From assembly GCF_035920365.1 (NCBI RefSeq), contig NZ_CP109150.1, positions 4,030,001 to 4,094,000 of the forward strand: 64,000 nucleotides of DNA. The letters are read 5' to 3'. Position numbers and translations under genes: made by a program. The notes under the pieces are model-generated. The model saw only the letters and a list, made by a program, of their open reading frames with translations. It was not told the origin of the DNA and did not search any database. Source of the stretch: Micromonospora sp. NBC_01740 (lineage in GTDB: Bacteria; Actinomycetota; Actinomycetes; Mycobacteriales; Micromonosporaceae). Of the stretch, positions 54,716 to 63,516 are shown piece by piece. Each line of letters begins with the position of its first letter. Within the stretch, counting starts at the first letter, position 1.

Positions 54716-54718
54716 AGC
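53492..54718 (-). pseudogene. IS701-family transposase of element B, N-terminally truncated
   Basis: The frame from RFVRPEPRATAARFVEGLLSDVERK runs through [28 protein letters not shown] (first Asp), WVTGDEVYGADPGLR (second Asp) and WSIEELFQTGKGQVGLDHYQIR (Glu) to a stop at 53492. About 20-30 N-terminal residues and the start are missing; upstream codons belong to another gene on the other strand. It is related to the transposase of element A but clearly diverged. Confidence 0.8.
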
Positions 54719-54886
54719 ACCATCGAGGCGCACCGGGCAGTCCGACTCACCGCGACACCGGTCGGCGACGGCGGGTGGCGCGGCTGGACCGAGCACAGTG
54801 TCGTGTTCTGCACCCTGCGCGCCGGAGACAGCGGCCAGCCCGGCTGGCGGGTGGCGCACTACGACGTCCAGCCGGTGCGGCCATGA
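54716..54886 (+). pseudogene. C-terminal remnant of a conjugation-element protein
   Basis: The frame reads STIEAHRAVRLTATPVGDGG, EHSVVFCTLRAGDSGQPGWRVAHYDVQPVRP and stop, overlapping the next start as ATGA. The beta-rich end, finishing in DVQPV, looks like the C-terminus of a TcpC-like transfer protein, which often precedes a lytic transglycosylase gene. The N-terminal bulk was lost with the deletion of element B. Confidence 0.4.
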
Positions 54887-55955
54887 ACAGCAGCACGGCG
54901 TGGAAATGGGGCGCCGCCGCCCTGGCCGTCGCGTTCCTCGTACCGCTCACGCTGATCATGATCGGCGGAGTGGCGGTGGTGGCGTCGCCCCCCCTACCAG
55001 TGCACCGTCGTCCCACCGTCTCCCTCAGCTAACCCTGCCGAAAGCACGGCAGACGCCTCCTGGAACCCGGCGCAGGTCGGCCACGCCGCCACCATCGTCC
55101 GGGTCGGCGCCGAGAAGAACGTGCCGTCGAAGGGGTGGACGGTTGCCGTAGCGACGGCGATGCAGGAGTCGACACTGCGGAACCTTGCCAACTCAACGGT
55201 GCCGGAATCCCTGGGCATTCCCCACGAGGGTGTCGGCCGTGACCACGACTCCGTGGGCCTGTTCCAGCAGCGGCCCGGGTGGGGCACCGTCGCGCAGCGC
55301 ATGAGGCCCGACTACGCCGCCGGGAAGTTCTACGACGCTCTGGTCACGGTCAACGGCTGGGAGCACATGTCCCTGGCCGAGGCCGCCCAGGCGGTGCAGG
55401 TCTCCAAGTACCCGGACGCGTACGCGAAGTGGCAGAGCGAGGCCCAGCGCCTGGTGCAGCTCGTCCGCGGCCAGCTCGGCATCAGCTGCAGTGGGGGCGC
55501 GACCGGCGAGTGGCGAGTGCCCCTGCCCGAGGGCAGCTACAGCGTCGGTGACGGATGGGGCGCCCCCCCGGGGGAACCGCGCTCACCGCGGGATCGACCT
55601 GATCGCCCCCACCGGCACACCGGTCCTGGCGGCAGTCGCCGGCACCGTCACCTCCGCCGAGTGCACCAGCGCCTACTGCGACCGCCCCGGCAACCCCGAG
55701 CTGCCCGGCTGTGGGCTGACCGTCGAGGTCCAGCACGCCGGCGGGATGGGCACCACCTACTGCCACCTGGTCTCCCTGAGTGTCGTCCCCGGGCAGGCCG
55801 TCGACGTCGGCCAGGAGATCGGTCGCGTCGGTTCCACCGGCCACTCCAGCGGCCCACACCTGCACTACCAGATCCACCGCAACGCGCCGCCGATCAACAA
55901 CAACACGGCGCAGGACCCGGCAGTCGTCATGGCTGACCTAGGCATCCGCTTCTGA
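54883..55955 (+). pseudogene. Lytic transglycosylase/M23 peptidase of a conjugative element, two frameshifts
   Basis: ATG 54883 gives a membrane anchor (WGAAALAVAFLVPLTLIMIGGVAVV). After C7 at 54988-54994 the frame moves, giving YQCTVVPPSPSANPAE and a lysozyme-like domain (WTVAVATAMQESTLRNLANS with Glu, DSVGLFQQRPGWGT, YDALVTVNGW). At a second C7 (about 55563-55569) it moves again into an M23 peptidase (HRGIDLIAPTGTPVLAAVAGTV, GLTVEVQHAGGMGTTYCHL, TGHSSGPHLHYQIH). Both shifts have the same sign and would be cured by C6. The joined product of about 356 aa is the usual wall-hydrolase of conjugative elements, so sequencing error is likely. Confidence 0.75.
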
Positions 55956-55982
55956 CCCCTACCTCCTGTGAGTGGAGATCCG

Positions 55983-56732
55983 ATGGACCAGATCAGAGCC
56001 TGGACGATGCTGTTCCACCTGCAGTCCCGCATACCCGGGATGTCCGTGGATCGGCTGGCCGTACCCATCAGCCAAGCACTGACCGGACGAATGCCCACGT
56101 CACCGGCCGCCGAACGCGCCGTCGTCGACGCCGCGTGGAAGTCCGGCTACCGGAGCGGCGCGGAAGCCGGCCACCGGCGAGCCGTGGAAGGTTTCCAGAA
56201 CGCTGCCTTTGACGCCATGTCCCGACTCACTCGCACCGGAATCGACGACCCCGACGCCCGCAACCTCCTATGGGCGGTGGCAGAAGCCGCCACCGTCATC
56301 GGCCGGACCGGCCCTCAGAACACCCCCGGCCGTGCCCGCGAGAGCGCCCACGCGGCCGCCCGCACCGACTACCCCGACCTGAGTCCCATCGCCGCAGGCG
56401 TCGTCGCCGGCTGGAACCACGGCCAGAGGCAGGGGCGGCAGGACGCCCGCCATTCCACCAGCCAAGCGATCTACGCCGCCTTGGCCAAGAAAGTCGGCGA
56501 GCACCAGATCAGCAGGACTCAGATCGACGGACGACCCGCCGTGGACTGGTTCGTCGACGTCATCGGCGGAGTCCTCAAGGCCCCGCCCGAAGAACCCACG
56601 CTCCCATCTTTCCCGGTCGCTTCCACAGTGGCCGCCGCTTTCCGGCCATTGCCGGCCAGCCACACCGCTGCCCCCACCGTGAGTCCGGCGGCCGCCGTTC
56701 CCCAACCGGCATCGCCCCGGCGAAGCCGCTGA
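55983..56732 (+). CDS. Conjugative-element protein of unknown function
   Basis: About 249 aa from ATG 55983; a GTG at 55968 would add five residues. It is mostly helical: MDQIRAWTMLFHLQSRIPGMSVDRLAVPISQALTG, AERAVVDAAWKSGYRSGAEAGHRRAVEGFQNAAFDAMSRL, AAGVVAGWNHGQRQGRQDARHSTSQAIYAALAKKVGE. The C-terminal 50 residues are Pro/Ala-rich. It follows the wall hydrolase closely and precedes two further rightward genes, so it is probably one transcript. No family is recognised. Confidence 0.6.
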   Translation: MDQIRAWTMLFHLQSRIPGMSVDRLAVPISQALTGRMPTSPAAERAVVDAAWKSGYRSGAEAGHRRAVEGFQNAAFDAMSRLTRTGIDDPDARNLLWAVAEAATVIGRTGPQNTPGRARESAHAAARTDYPDLSPIAAGVVAGWNHGQRQGRQDARHSTSQAIYAALAKKVGEHQISRTQIDGRPAVDWFVDVIGGVLKAPPEEPTLPSFPVASTVAAAFRPLPASHTAAPTVSPAAAVPQPASPRRSR

Positions 56733-56793
56733 CGAATTCCCATCCCAGCCTCGCCGCCCAGCCACGCCAACCACCACCACTGAAGGGACCGCG

Positions 56794-56970
56794 ATGAGTA
56801 TTCAGCCGCAACTTGACCGAGACGCCATCATCACCGCGCTGCAGGACCAGATCGACGACCTCACCGCGACCTGCGAGGCGCAACAGCGCCAGCTCGACGC
56901 CCAGCAGAGGCTCATCAACCAGCTTGCCACCCGGATGGGCCTGCACCAGGACGGATCGGCGGGACGCTGA
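56794..56970 (+). CDS. 58-aa coiled-coil protein
   Basis: ATG 56794 after GAAGGGACCGCG. The sequence opens MSIQPQLDRDAIITALQDQI and has a regular heptad-like run (IDDLTATCEAQQRQLDAQQRLINQLATR), so it should form a short coiled coil. It ends one base before the start of the ArdC-like gene (TGACATG). Small size and tight spacing suggest a real accessory gene. Function unknown. Confidence 0.65.
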   Translation: MSIQPQLDRDAIITALQDQIDDLTATCEAQQRQLDAQQRLINQLATRMGLHQDGSAGR

Positions 56971-56971
56971 C

Positions 56972-58204
56972 ATGGCTACCCGACGAGGGACGTCGCCAAG
57001 CGACAAGCAGCGAGAACAATGGGCCGCCGAACGACGGGCCAAGCTCGCCGACCTCCACGAGCGCGTCGTCGCGGAGGTCGGCAAGATCACGGACAGCGAT
57101 CAGTGGCGCCGGTGGCTTCAGTTCGCCGCCAAGTTCCACGGCTACTCCTTCAACAACGTCTTGCTGATCATGGCACAGCGCCCAGATGCAACGTGGGTCG
57201 CCGGCTACAAGCGGTGGAAGACCGAGTTCGGCCGGCACGTGCGCAAGGGTGAGAAGGGCATCGCCATCCTGGCCCCGGTCACGAAGCGCGTGACGGACGA
57301 TCCGCAGGAAAGCCCCGAGGACCGCAGCGAGCCCACGAAGCAGGACCCTCAACTGTCGGCGGCGGAGCAGACCGCCCAGCCGGCGCGAGTCCTGCACACG
57401 TTCAAGCCCGTGGCCGTCTTCGACATCAGCCAGACCGAAGGTCCGGACATCGATGTGCCCGGCGGACCTGCGTTCGCTGACGTTATGCCCCAACTCCTCG
57501 AGGGCCAGGCGCCCGCAGGGTTGTACGACCAGTTGGTCATGCTCGCCGAGGAGCGGGGATACACCGTTGAGCGCGGTGACTGCCGAGGCGCGAACGGGTT
57601 CACCGACTACACCAACCGGTTGATCAAGGTCCGCGACGACGTGGACGACGCCCAAGCCGTCAAGACGATGATCCACGAGCTCGGACATGTGGACCTGCAC
57701 ACGCCGAGCGACTTCGGTTGGGAGACCACCCGCGGCTGCCGGGGCGAGCGGGAGGTCGAGGCCGAGAGCGTCGCGTTTCTGGTCGCCGAACGCTACGGGC
57801 TGGACACCTCGACGTACACCTTCGCCTACGTCGCGCTGTGGGCACAGCGCGCCGCCGAGCAGACCGGCCAGAGCCCAGAGGGCATTGTGCAGGCCGCCGG
57901 CCAGCGCATCGTCTCCGCCGCGTTCCGCATCACCGAAGCCGTCGACATCAACGGCACCCCCGACGGCGCCACCGTCGCACCGGCGCTGGCCGCCCAAGTG
58001 ACCAGCGGTGTACGCCGCGCCTCAGCGGCGCGCGCCACCGCCGAAGCCTCCGCCAGCCGTGCGACCGCCAGCATCGACCAGCCGCTTGTCGCAGCCGCGC
58101 GCGCGTTTCCGCCGCTTTTCCGAACGGTGCACGCCGACGACCTAGCTCCAACCCCGGCCGCTGCCAACGCCGTCACCGCCCGGAGAGGAACGCGCCTACC
58201 ATGA
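56972..58204 (+). CDS. ArdC-like anti-restriction protein
   Basis: 410 aa from ATG 56972. The N-terminal domain (about residues 1-100) matches ArdC-type ssDNA-binding regions: WRRWLQFAAKFHGYSFNNVLLIMAQRPDATWVAGYKRWK, RHVRKGEKGIAILAP. The second domain is a metallopeptidase-like fold with TMIHELGHVDLH (HExxH near residue 235) and REVEAESVAFLVAERYGLDT (second-shell Glu). Such proteins protect incoming conjugative DNA from restriction. The C-terminal 90 residues are Ala-rich and low-complexity. It is the last gene of the transfer-type operon. Confidence 0.85.
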   Translation: MATRRGTSPSDKQREQWAAERRAKLADLHERVVAEVGKITDSDQWRRWLQFAAKFHGYSFNNVLLIMAQRPDATWVAGYKRWKTEFGRHVRKGEKGIAILAPVTKRVTDDPQESPEDRSEPTKQDPQLSAAEQTAQPARVLHTFKPVAVFDISQTEGPDIDVPGGPAFADVMPQLLEGQAPAGLYDQLVMLAEERGYTVERGDCRGANGFTDYTNRLIKVRDDVDDAQAVKTMIHELGHVDLHTPSDFGWETTRGCRGEREVEAESVAFLVAERYGLDTSTYTFAYVALWAQRAAEQTGQSPEGIVQAAGQRIVSAAFRITEAVDINGTPDGATVAPALAAQVTSGVRRASAARATAEASASRATASIDQPLVAAARAFPPLFRTVHADDLAPTPAAANAVTARRGTRLP

Positions 58205-58459
58205 GCCCACTCCGCCACGGTGGACTTCTCGGTGCGCGCCTTGCTCAGGACCCACAACCGATTCGTCGTCATGGCTATGACGGCCGAGATGGGCTCCACC
58301 GGGGCGGCCATAAAGGGACCCACCACGGGCGGCCTCGCCGAGAGCCAAGTAACGGTGCGTAAGTGTCAAGACTGCTGGTGTGCCGCACACGACAATGCGC
58401 GGATCTGTCGATGAGCGGACACGACGTGGCCACGCAAACCAGTTGACGGCACCGGCAGG

Positions 58460-59227
58460 ATGCTCGGTGTGCGTACGTTCAGTGACCTGGTCGATGAGGC
58501 CGCCGCAGTGGACGTGTCCGGCTGGGACTTCGGCTGGCTCGAAGGCCGGGCGACGGAAGAGCGGCCGCCGTGGGGATACTCGCGGTTGATCGCATCGCGC
58601 CTGCCCCAGGTCACCTCGGCCCTGGACATCGACACCGGTGGCGGCGAGATCATCGCCGAGGTGCCGCACCTACCGCCGAGAATGGTCGTCACCGAAGGCT
58701 GGCGCCCGAACGCCGAGCGCGCCCGTCGGGCGTTGTCGCCCCGCGGTGTCGAGGTCGTGCCCGTCGAGCAAGGCCGGCCCCTGCCCTTCCCCGACGCCAG
58801 CTTCGAGCTGGTGACGAGCCGTCATCCGGTGGACCCCGACTGGAACGAGATCGCCCGCGTGCTCACCGATGACGGCACGTACCTCGCTCAGCACGTCGGG
58901 CCGGCCTCCACGTTCGAGCTCATCGAGTTCTTCCGCGGCCCGCTGCCGCGGGAGCGGCTCGGCCGTCACCCCGATCGTGAGGCCGCGGCAGCGCGGGCGG
59001 CCGCGCTCGAGATCGTGGACCTGCGCACCGCTCGTTGCCGGATGGAGTTCTTCGACATCGGCGCGGTCGTCTACACCCTGCGCAAGTGCGTGTGGTGGGT
59101 GCCCGACTTCACGGTGGAGCGGTACCGGGACACCCTCGAGCGACTGGACGCCCACATCCGCCACCACGGCGCCTTCGTGGCCCACTCGACTCGGACCCTC
59201 GTCGAGGCCAGACGCGCACCCCGCTGA
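58460..59227 (+). CDS. Class I SAM-dependent methyltransferase
   Basis: 255 aa from ATG 58460 (GTG 58469 also possible). It shows WGYSRLIASRLPQVTSALDIDTGGGEIIAEVPHLPPRMVVTEGWRPNAERARRAL for motifs I and II, then PVEQGRPLPFPDASFELVTSRHPVDPDWNEIARVLTDDGTYLAQHVGP for motifs IV-VI. The motif I Gly cluster is DTGGGE. The substrate is not evident. Such methyltransferases are common single genes in actinobacterial accessory DNA. Confidence 0.85.
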   Translation: MLGVRTFSDLVDEAAAVDVSGWDFGWLEGRATEERPPWGYSRLIASRLPQVTSALDIDTGGGEIIAEVPHLPPRMVVTEGWRPNAERARRALSPRGVEVVPVEQGRPLPFPDASFELVTSRHPVDPDWNEIARVLTDDGTYLAQHVGPASTFELIEFFRGPLPRERLGRHPDREAAAARAAALEIVDLRTARCRMEFFDIGAVVYTLRKCVWWVPDFTVERYRDTLERLDAHIRHHGAFVAHSTRTLVEARRAPR

Positions 59228-59399
59228 AACGCTGCACCGGCTCGTCGACCCAGACGCGGTGACCGCTCGCATCGTCGCCTCGACCGCAGGATGGGACTCC
59301 CCCAGCCGACTGAGGCCGACACGCGCTCATGCCGCCGATCGCGCTTGCCAGCGAGGCGTTCTGAGAGACGGGACGCTGCTTGCCCGTACGATCTCGGCC

Positions 59400-60287
59400 G
59401 TGCACACCACCCCGCTGGCTCCGATCGATATGGACGCGGTCTTCCCGCAGTTGCGTGCGTTCGCGCGGACGACCATCCGGCTGCATCCACGCAAGGGCTC
59501 GCCGTCGGTCGAGCAGAGCTCCGTGGGCGGGTCGCTGCTGTGGCCGGCGAACGAGCCCTGGCCAACCTGTGACGGTGAAGGTCTGGACGATCATCCCGCC
59601 GAGGCTGAGGTGCCACTCGTGCCGGTCCTGCAACTGCTCGCCGACGATGTGCCCGAGCTGCCATTCCCAGAGGGCTCGGACGTGCTGCAGGTGCTGTGGT
59701 GCCCCTTTGACCATGATCCCTGGAGTGCTCCGCTTCCGCGCTTGCGCTGGCGGCGACGATCAACGATCGGACCCCGACTGGCGGCGATGCCCACGCCACA
59801 CGAGGACGCCGAAGCGTGGTATGTGCCCGACGCGTGCGTCGTCGATCCCGAGCGGGTGGTCGAGTACCCGTCGTACGACCTGCCGCATGAGGTGTGGTCG
59901 CAGATCCAGGAAGCGGCGCGCCGGGTCGAGGCTGACCACGGCTGGGAGTACGACACCGACCTGGCGGTCGCTTCCGGGATCAAGGTCGGCGGCTACCCCG
60001 GCTGGACGCAGTCGCCTGACTGGCCGGTTTGCATGTGCGGGGTTCGGATGGAGCATCTGCTCACCATCGCCACCTGGGAGTTCAGCCGGGGCGACGAGCG
60101 ACGTTGGGTCCCGCTGGAGGACCGGCCCGCAATGATCGGATGGGGCTTCGACAGCCCGGATGACCATCCGTGGCGGTCGCTTCAGAACCCGGCAGGATTG
60201 ATGCTCGGCGACGCCGGCGGCGTCTACATCTTCGTCTGCACATCATGTCCAGAGCGTCCCCACGACCACCGATTCGACTGCTCCTGA
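59400..60287 (+). CDS. DUF1963 (YwqG-like) protein
   Basis: 295 aa from GTG 59400. The pattern VEQSSVGGSLLWPANEPWPTCDG, then VPLVPVLQLLADDVPELPFPEGSDVLQVLWCPFDH, IKVGGYPGWTQSPDWPVCMCGVRMEHLLTIATWE and LMLGDAGGVYIFVCTSCPERPHDHRFDCS is that of DUF1963. Cys pairs near the end (CMCG, CTSC) may bind zinc. The family occurs beside toxin and immunity genes; a role in immunity is possible but unproven. Confidence 0.85.
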   Translation: MHTTPLAPIDMDAVFPQLRAFARTTIRLHPRKGSPSVEQSSVGGSLLWPANEPWPTCDGEGLDDHPAEAEVPLVPVLQLLADDVPELPFPEGSDVLQVLWCPFDHDPWSAPLPRLRWRRRSTIGPRLAAMPTPHEDAEAWYVPDACVVDPERVVEYPSYDLPHEVWSQIQEAARRVEADHGWEYDTDLAVASGIKVGGYPGWTQSPDWPVCMCGVRMEHLLTIATWEFSRGDERRWVPLEDRPAMIGWGFDSPDDHPWRSLQNPAGLMLGDAGGVYIFVCTSCPERPHDHRFDCS

Positions 60288-60408
60288 CCCGACAGGAGTC
60301 ACTGACAGCGCCCGAACCGGCATCCGGATTTGCCGCCGATCGTGCGCGCTCTCCGCTGCGGTGGGCCTCCCCGTCAGTAGCAGCCGCAGCTCCGGCGAGG
60401 TGCGGACC

Positions 60409-60810
60409 TTACGATTGCTCTGGCGGCCGCACGTGTGGAGCCACTCGTTCTTCAGCAGCGAGGTTGTCACGCCAGTAGCGGTAGACCAGGCCGGGTACCA
60501 CCTCAACCGACCCTGCTGCGACGAGACAGGCCAGAAGATCACCCCCGACCGGTGCGTCGACGTCGAAGGCAACGATCGCTGGTGGCTCTTCACCGACGTG
60601 CCGACGCACCAGTGCGCGCTCGTCGAGGGTGGATTCCCGGAACCGAGGATCCCGGAATTGGGTCGGGCAGGCCATGTATGCGACGTCTGTGAAGACCACC
60701 TCGAGACCGTGGTGGTAGGTCAGGTCGTGTCCCGCGGCCAACCGAAGCTGGGAGCCATCGAAGTGCAGCACGTCCCAATCCCACCAAGATCCCTCAGGCA
60801 GTTCGATCAC
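60409..60810 (-). CDS. Small protein of unknown function
   Basis: 133 aa from ATG 60810. It opens MIELPEGSWWDWDVLHFDGSQLRLAAGHDLTYHHGLEVVFTDVAYMACP, then RESTLDERALVRRHVGEEPPAIVAFDVDAPVGGDLLACLVAAGSVEVV and YRYWRDNLAAEERVAPHVRP. The beta-rich pattern resembles immunity-like small proteins. It lies between two copies of the CCGGAT repeat. Confidence 0.55.
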   Translation of the reverse strand: MIELPEGSWWDWDVLHFDGSQLRLAAGHDLTYHHGLEVVFTDVAYMACPTQFRDPRFRESTLDERALVRRHVGEEPPAIVAFDVDAPVGGDLLACLVAAGSVEVVPGLVYRYWRDNLAAEERVAPHVRPPEQS

Positions 60811-60899
60811 ACCGTCGATTCTCCCATCGGTGATCAGTCAATGGATCGAGTCGGCATCCGGATCTGCCGCCGACTGCGCGACTGCGGAGGCGAGCGCTG

Positions 60900-61256
60900 T
60901 CAGCACAGCGGTGATCGGTACAGCACTTCGACGTACCTGATCTCGTCGTGGACCACGTCGAGGATGAGGTAGCCCGGCCATGGCGCGTCGAGGCAGACAT
61001 TGCGGTGGCCATCGCCGTAGGCCTCAGCCGGCTTCGGCGCGGTGTGGAAGCTCTGGCAGAAGTCGTCCCCGCAACCGCACATCTGCACGACTCGCAGCCG
61101 CCCGACCTGCTCCGCCAGCCGTTTCTCGCCTTCGGCCGCGAGCGCCGCGGCGAGTTCGGCGGTGAAGACCGGCCACCTGGCAGAGAGCAACGGTGCGTGC
61201 GCCGGATGGTTTTCCACGAGGAGGCAAGCTACCGGTGCGATGCCCCGAGCACACAC
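60900..61256 (-). CDS. Small Cys-rich protein of unknown function
   Basis: 118 aa, GTG start at 61256. The middle has a compact metal-site candidate, VVQMCGCGDDFCQSFHTAPKP, followed by NVCLDAPWPGYLILDVVHDEIRYVEVLYRSPLC. The 'CGCGDdfC.sF.T' motif with a beta-rich end ('vDvv.d.I..ieVl.R') is one I associate with small uncharacterised actinobacterial proteins. Confidence 0.6.
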   Translation of the reverse strand: MCARGIAPVACLLVENHPAHAPLLSARWPVFTAELAAALAAEGEKRLAEQVGRLRVVQMCGCGDDFCQSFHTAPKPAEAYGDGHRNVCLDAPWPGYLILDVVHDEIRYVEVLYRSPLC

Positions 61257-61346
61257 TCATTTGCCGCAGTCCCGGGGGATACTCGGCATATCTCCAAGTT
61301 TAAATTAGTGTAGCCGCATCCAGGCTTAGGTCGATACTGTCTCGCC

Positions 61347-61883
61347 GTGGTGCAAGCCAGGCGGTACCCCTATGTCGGTCCGGCCGAGTTCCGCGACCGG
61401 GTGACCGCGGTGGACGCTGTTGCCGTGGACTCAGTTGCCTCGCTCGACGAGTGGCTGGCCCGGCGCGACCGCGGAGACCTCGCCGAACCGGTCACGTTCG
61501 TCGTTGCTCTCGATGGCGTGCTCAGACTGGCGCCGCGTCGTAGCGAACACATCGCCCTCGCGGGCGGGCGGGACGTACTCGCCGCCGGTGAGATGGCGTT
61601 CACCCCCGCAGGCATCGGTTGGCGCGTCGCGGAGGTGACCAACCAGTCGACTGGCTACTGCCCCGACCCGGACTGCTGGCCCGCTGTGGCCAAGGCGCTC
61701 GCCCGAGTCGGCGTACCGCATCCTGGCGGCTTCACCGACCGGGTCACCTTTCGCCGTTGCCCGAGCTGCGGCGAGCGCAACATCGTGCGGGACAAAGACT
61801 TCACGTGCGTCCTGTGTGCGATGGCGCCCTGCCCGCGCAGTGGAACCTTACCTCCGGCTGACGGTATCCGGATCTGCCGCTGA
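61347..61883 (+). CDS. Protein of unknown function with C-terminal Cys cluster
   Basis: 178 aa. The N-terminal part is FRDRVTAVDAVAVDSVASLDEWLARRD and VVALDGVLRLAPRRSEHIALAGGRDVLAAGEMAF. Cys motifs follow: STGYCPDPDCWPAV, FRRCPSCGERNIVRDKDFTCVLC, a probable zinc ribbon. The stop codon coincides with the third copy of the CCGGAT repeat (DGIRICR-stop). Family unknown, although the 'TGYCPDPdCW.av...L' layout is recurrent in actinobacteria. Confidence 0.6.
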   Translation: MVQARRYPYVGPAEFRDRVTAVDAVAVDSVASLDEWLARRDRGDLAEPVTFVVALDGVLRLAPRRSEHIALAGGRDVLAAGEMAFTPAGIGWRVAEVTNQSTGYCPDPDCWPAVAKALARVGVPHPGGFTDRVTFRRCPSCGERNIVRDKDFTCVLCAMAPCPRSGTLPPADGIRICR

Positions 61884-62004
61884 TCGCGCTGTCGGTCGAA
61901 GCGCCGATATGCACGTTTATCGTGGCCGGATGCTGGATCTCCTCCCCCACGGCCGGGCCGGACACCGCTATCTTGTTCCGCGGATCGTGGGGAGGGGATC
62001 GGCG

Positions 62005-63516
62005 ATGGCGGATCTGCGGGGACTGGTGGGGGAGATGGCGTCGGCGCTGGCCGGCACCGACATTGCGGTCCTGCAAGGGCGTTACCAGCCCCGGGGCGGC
62101 AGCTCGCTGCACACGTTCGATGCTGCCGGGCGGTCGGCGTTCGCGGACACCGGGTTCGCCATGCACGACCTGCTCCGCCGGGTGGACGAGGTGCTGCGCC
62201 CGGACGGGGAGGACCGCCCGCTCGTCGTCGAACTCGCCCGCGACGGGGCTGGGCGCGCCGAGCTGCGATACACCTTCGACCTTCCCGCCGTGGCGCCGGT
62301 GCGGCTGGTGCTCGATCCGGCCTACCGGCACCCCAACCACCCGGCCTCGCCGATGCCGGCGCCGCCCGGTATCGCCGTCACCGACCGGCCCACCGACCCA
62401 GAGGTCCTCGCCACCATCCGGGGCCTCGTCGCGGAGTTCGTGAGCGAGAACACCCGGAAGACGGGGCGCACGCCCGAGTTCGGCGCCGGGCATTCGGAAG
62501 AGGACATTCGCGCCGCCGAGGCGGCGATGGGCCTGCGGCTGCCCGAGGACCTTCGGGCCCTGTACCGCACGGTGTCCGGCGATGAGGAGTACGGGCTGCT
62601 CGGCGCGGGGGCCCTGCTGCCGTTGGACTCCGTGGTGGCGGCGTACCTGGCCGGCAGGCCCGGGGCCGGCTTCGGTCCCGACGACCTGTTCGCGGTGTTC
62701 CCGGTCGTCTATGAGGCGTACCCGCCGGGGCGGGTGCGGCGGGTGTCCCGCAACGACTGGTGGGTGGAGGTCGGCACCGACTGGGGCGGGAACTACTGCA
62801 TGGTTGACCTCGATCCCGGGCCGAAGGGCACCTGCGGGCAGATCATTCAGTACGGCAGGGACTTCTACGGGCCGGTGGGGTATGTCGCCGAGTCCGTGAC
62901 CGCGGCGCTGCACGACGTGCTCGCGGCGCTACGGGACGACGGTACCCCCCGGCGCGCCTCGGCCCATCCGCAGTACAGCCACTCCGAGCAGGTGGGGGAG
63001 CGGCGGATCGCCGACGTCGTCGCCGGGCTCGACGTACAGGAGCTCTACCTCAACGAAGGGACTACCCTCCATCTGGCGGAACTCGCGCCGCTCCGCCGCC
63101 TGCGCAGCGTCTCGATCAACCGTGCGACAGCGGTCACAGCGGCCGTGTCGCCCGGCGTGCCGGTCGAGTGGCTGTCGATCGACGCCGCCGAGATCGACCT
63201 TTCGTCACTGGGCGGGCATCCGACCCTGTGGGGACTGAAGCTCGCCTCCCGCTCCCCGGTCGCGATCGGGGCGCTGGCCAACCTGCCGGCCCTCGCCCAC
63301 CTCGACCTGTCCGGGGCCCACGTGAGCGACCTGTACCGGGTCGCGGACTTGCCCGGCCTCCGGGTGCTGGAGCTCAGCCTGGCCCAGTGGCGGGAACTGC
63401 GCGAGCGCGATGCGCTGCCGACCGGGCTGGCGGCCGCAGCGCTGAACGGATTCGCCCGGCTAAAGGAAGCCGACGAGTGGGCCACCTGGCTGCGAGGAGC
63501 CGCCGGCCCGCGGTGA
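62005..63516 (+). CDS. SMI1/KNR4-family protein with leucine-rich C-terminal part
   Basis: 503 aa from ATG 62005 (GGGGAGGGG upstream); in-frame ATGs at 61909 and 61930 are alternatives. Residues 1-150 are an unassigned alpha/beta domain. Residues about 150-310 are SMI1/KNR4: HSEEDIRAAEAAMGLRLPEDLRALYRTVSGDEEYGLLGAGALLPLD, WWVEVGTDWGGNYCMVDLDPGPKGTCGQIIQYGRD. The last ~170 residues are leucine-rich with repeat-like spacing (LHLAELAPLRRLRSVSIN, SSLGGHPTLWGLKLAS, GALANLPALAHLDLSGAHVSDL). Large SMI1 proteins of this kind are immunity-like. No cognate toxin is adjacent. Confidence 0.85.
   Translation: MADLRGLVGEMASALAGTDIAVLQGRYQPRGGSSLHTFDAAGRSAFADTGFAMHDLLRRVDEVLRPDGEDRPLVVELARDGAGRAELRYTFDLPAVAPVRLVLDPAYRHPNHPASPMPAPPGIAVTDRPTDPEVLATIRGLVAEFVSENTRKTGRTPEFGAGHSEEDIRAAEAAMGLRLPEDLRALYRTVSGDEEYGLLGAGALLPLDSVVAAYLAGRPGAGFGPDDLFAVFPVVYEAYPPGRVRRVSRNDWWVEVGTDWGGNYCMVDLDPGPKGTCGQIIQYGRDFYGPVGYVAESVTAALHDVLAALRDDGTPRRASAHPQYSHSEQVGERRIADVVAGLDVQELYLNEGTTLHLAELAPLRRLRSVSINRATAVTAAVSPGVPVEWLSIDAAEIDLSSLGGHPTLWGLKLASRSPVAIGALANLPALAHLDLSGAHVSDLYRVADLPGLRVLELSLAQWRELRERDALPTGLAAAALNGFARLKEADEWATWLRGAAGPR

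Larger units (their letters stand above)
60318..61883. repeat. Three copies of a ~22-bp CCGGAT-centred repeat
   Basis: CGG(C/T)ATCCGGAT(C/T)TGCCGC(C/T)GA lies at 60318-60339, 60852-60873 and 61862-61883, all on the plus strand. The centre ATCCGGAT is a palindrome. Copies 1 and 2 are intergenic, copy 3 forms the last codons of 61347-61883. They divide this stretch into short single-gene segments. Confidence 0.5.

Noticed and set aside
61801..62913. 370-codon minus-strand open frame
   Set aside because: It is antisense to the SMI1/KNR4 gene and rich in Arg, His, Pro and Gly.
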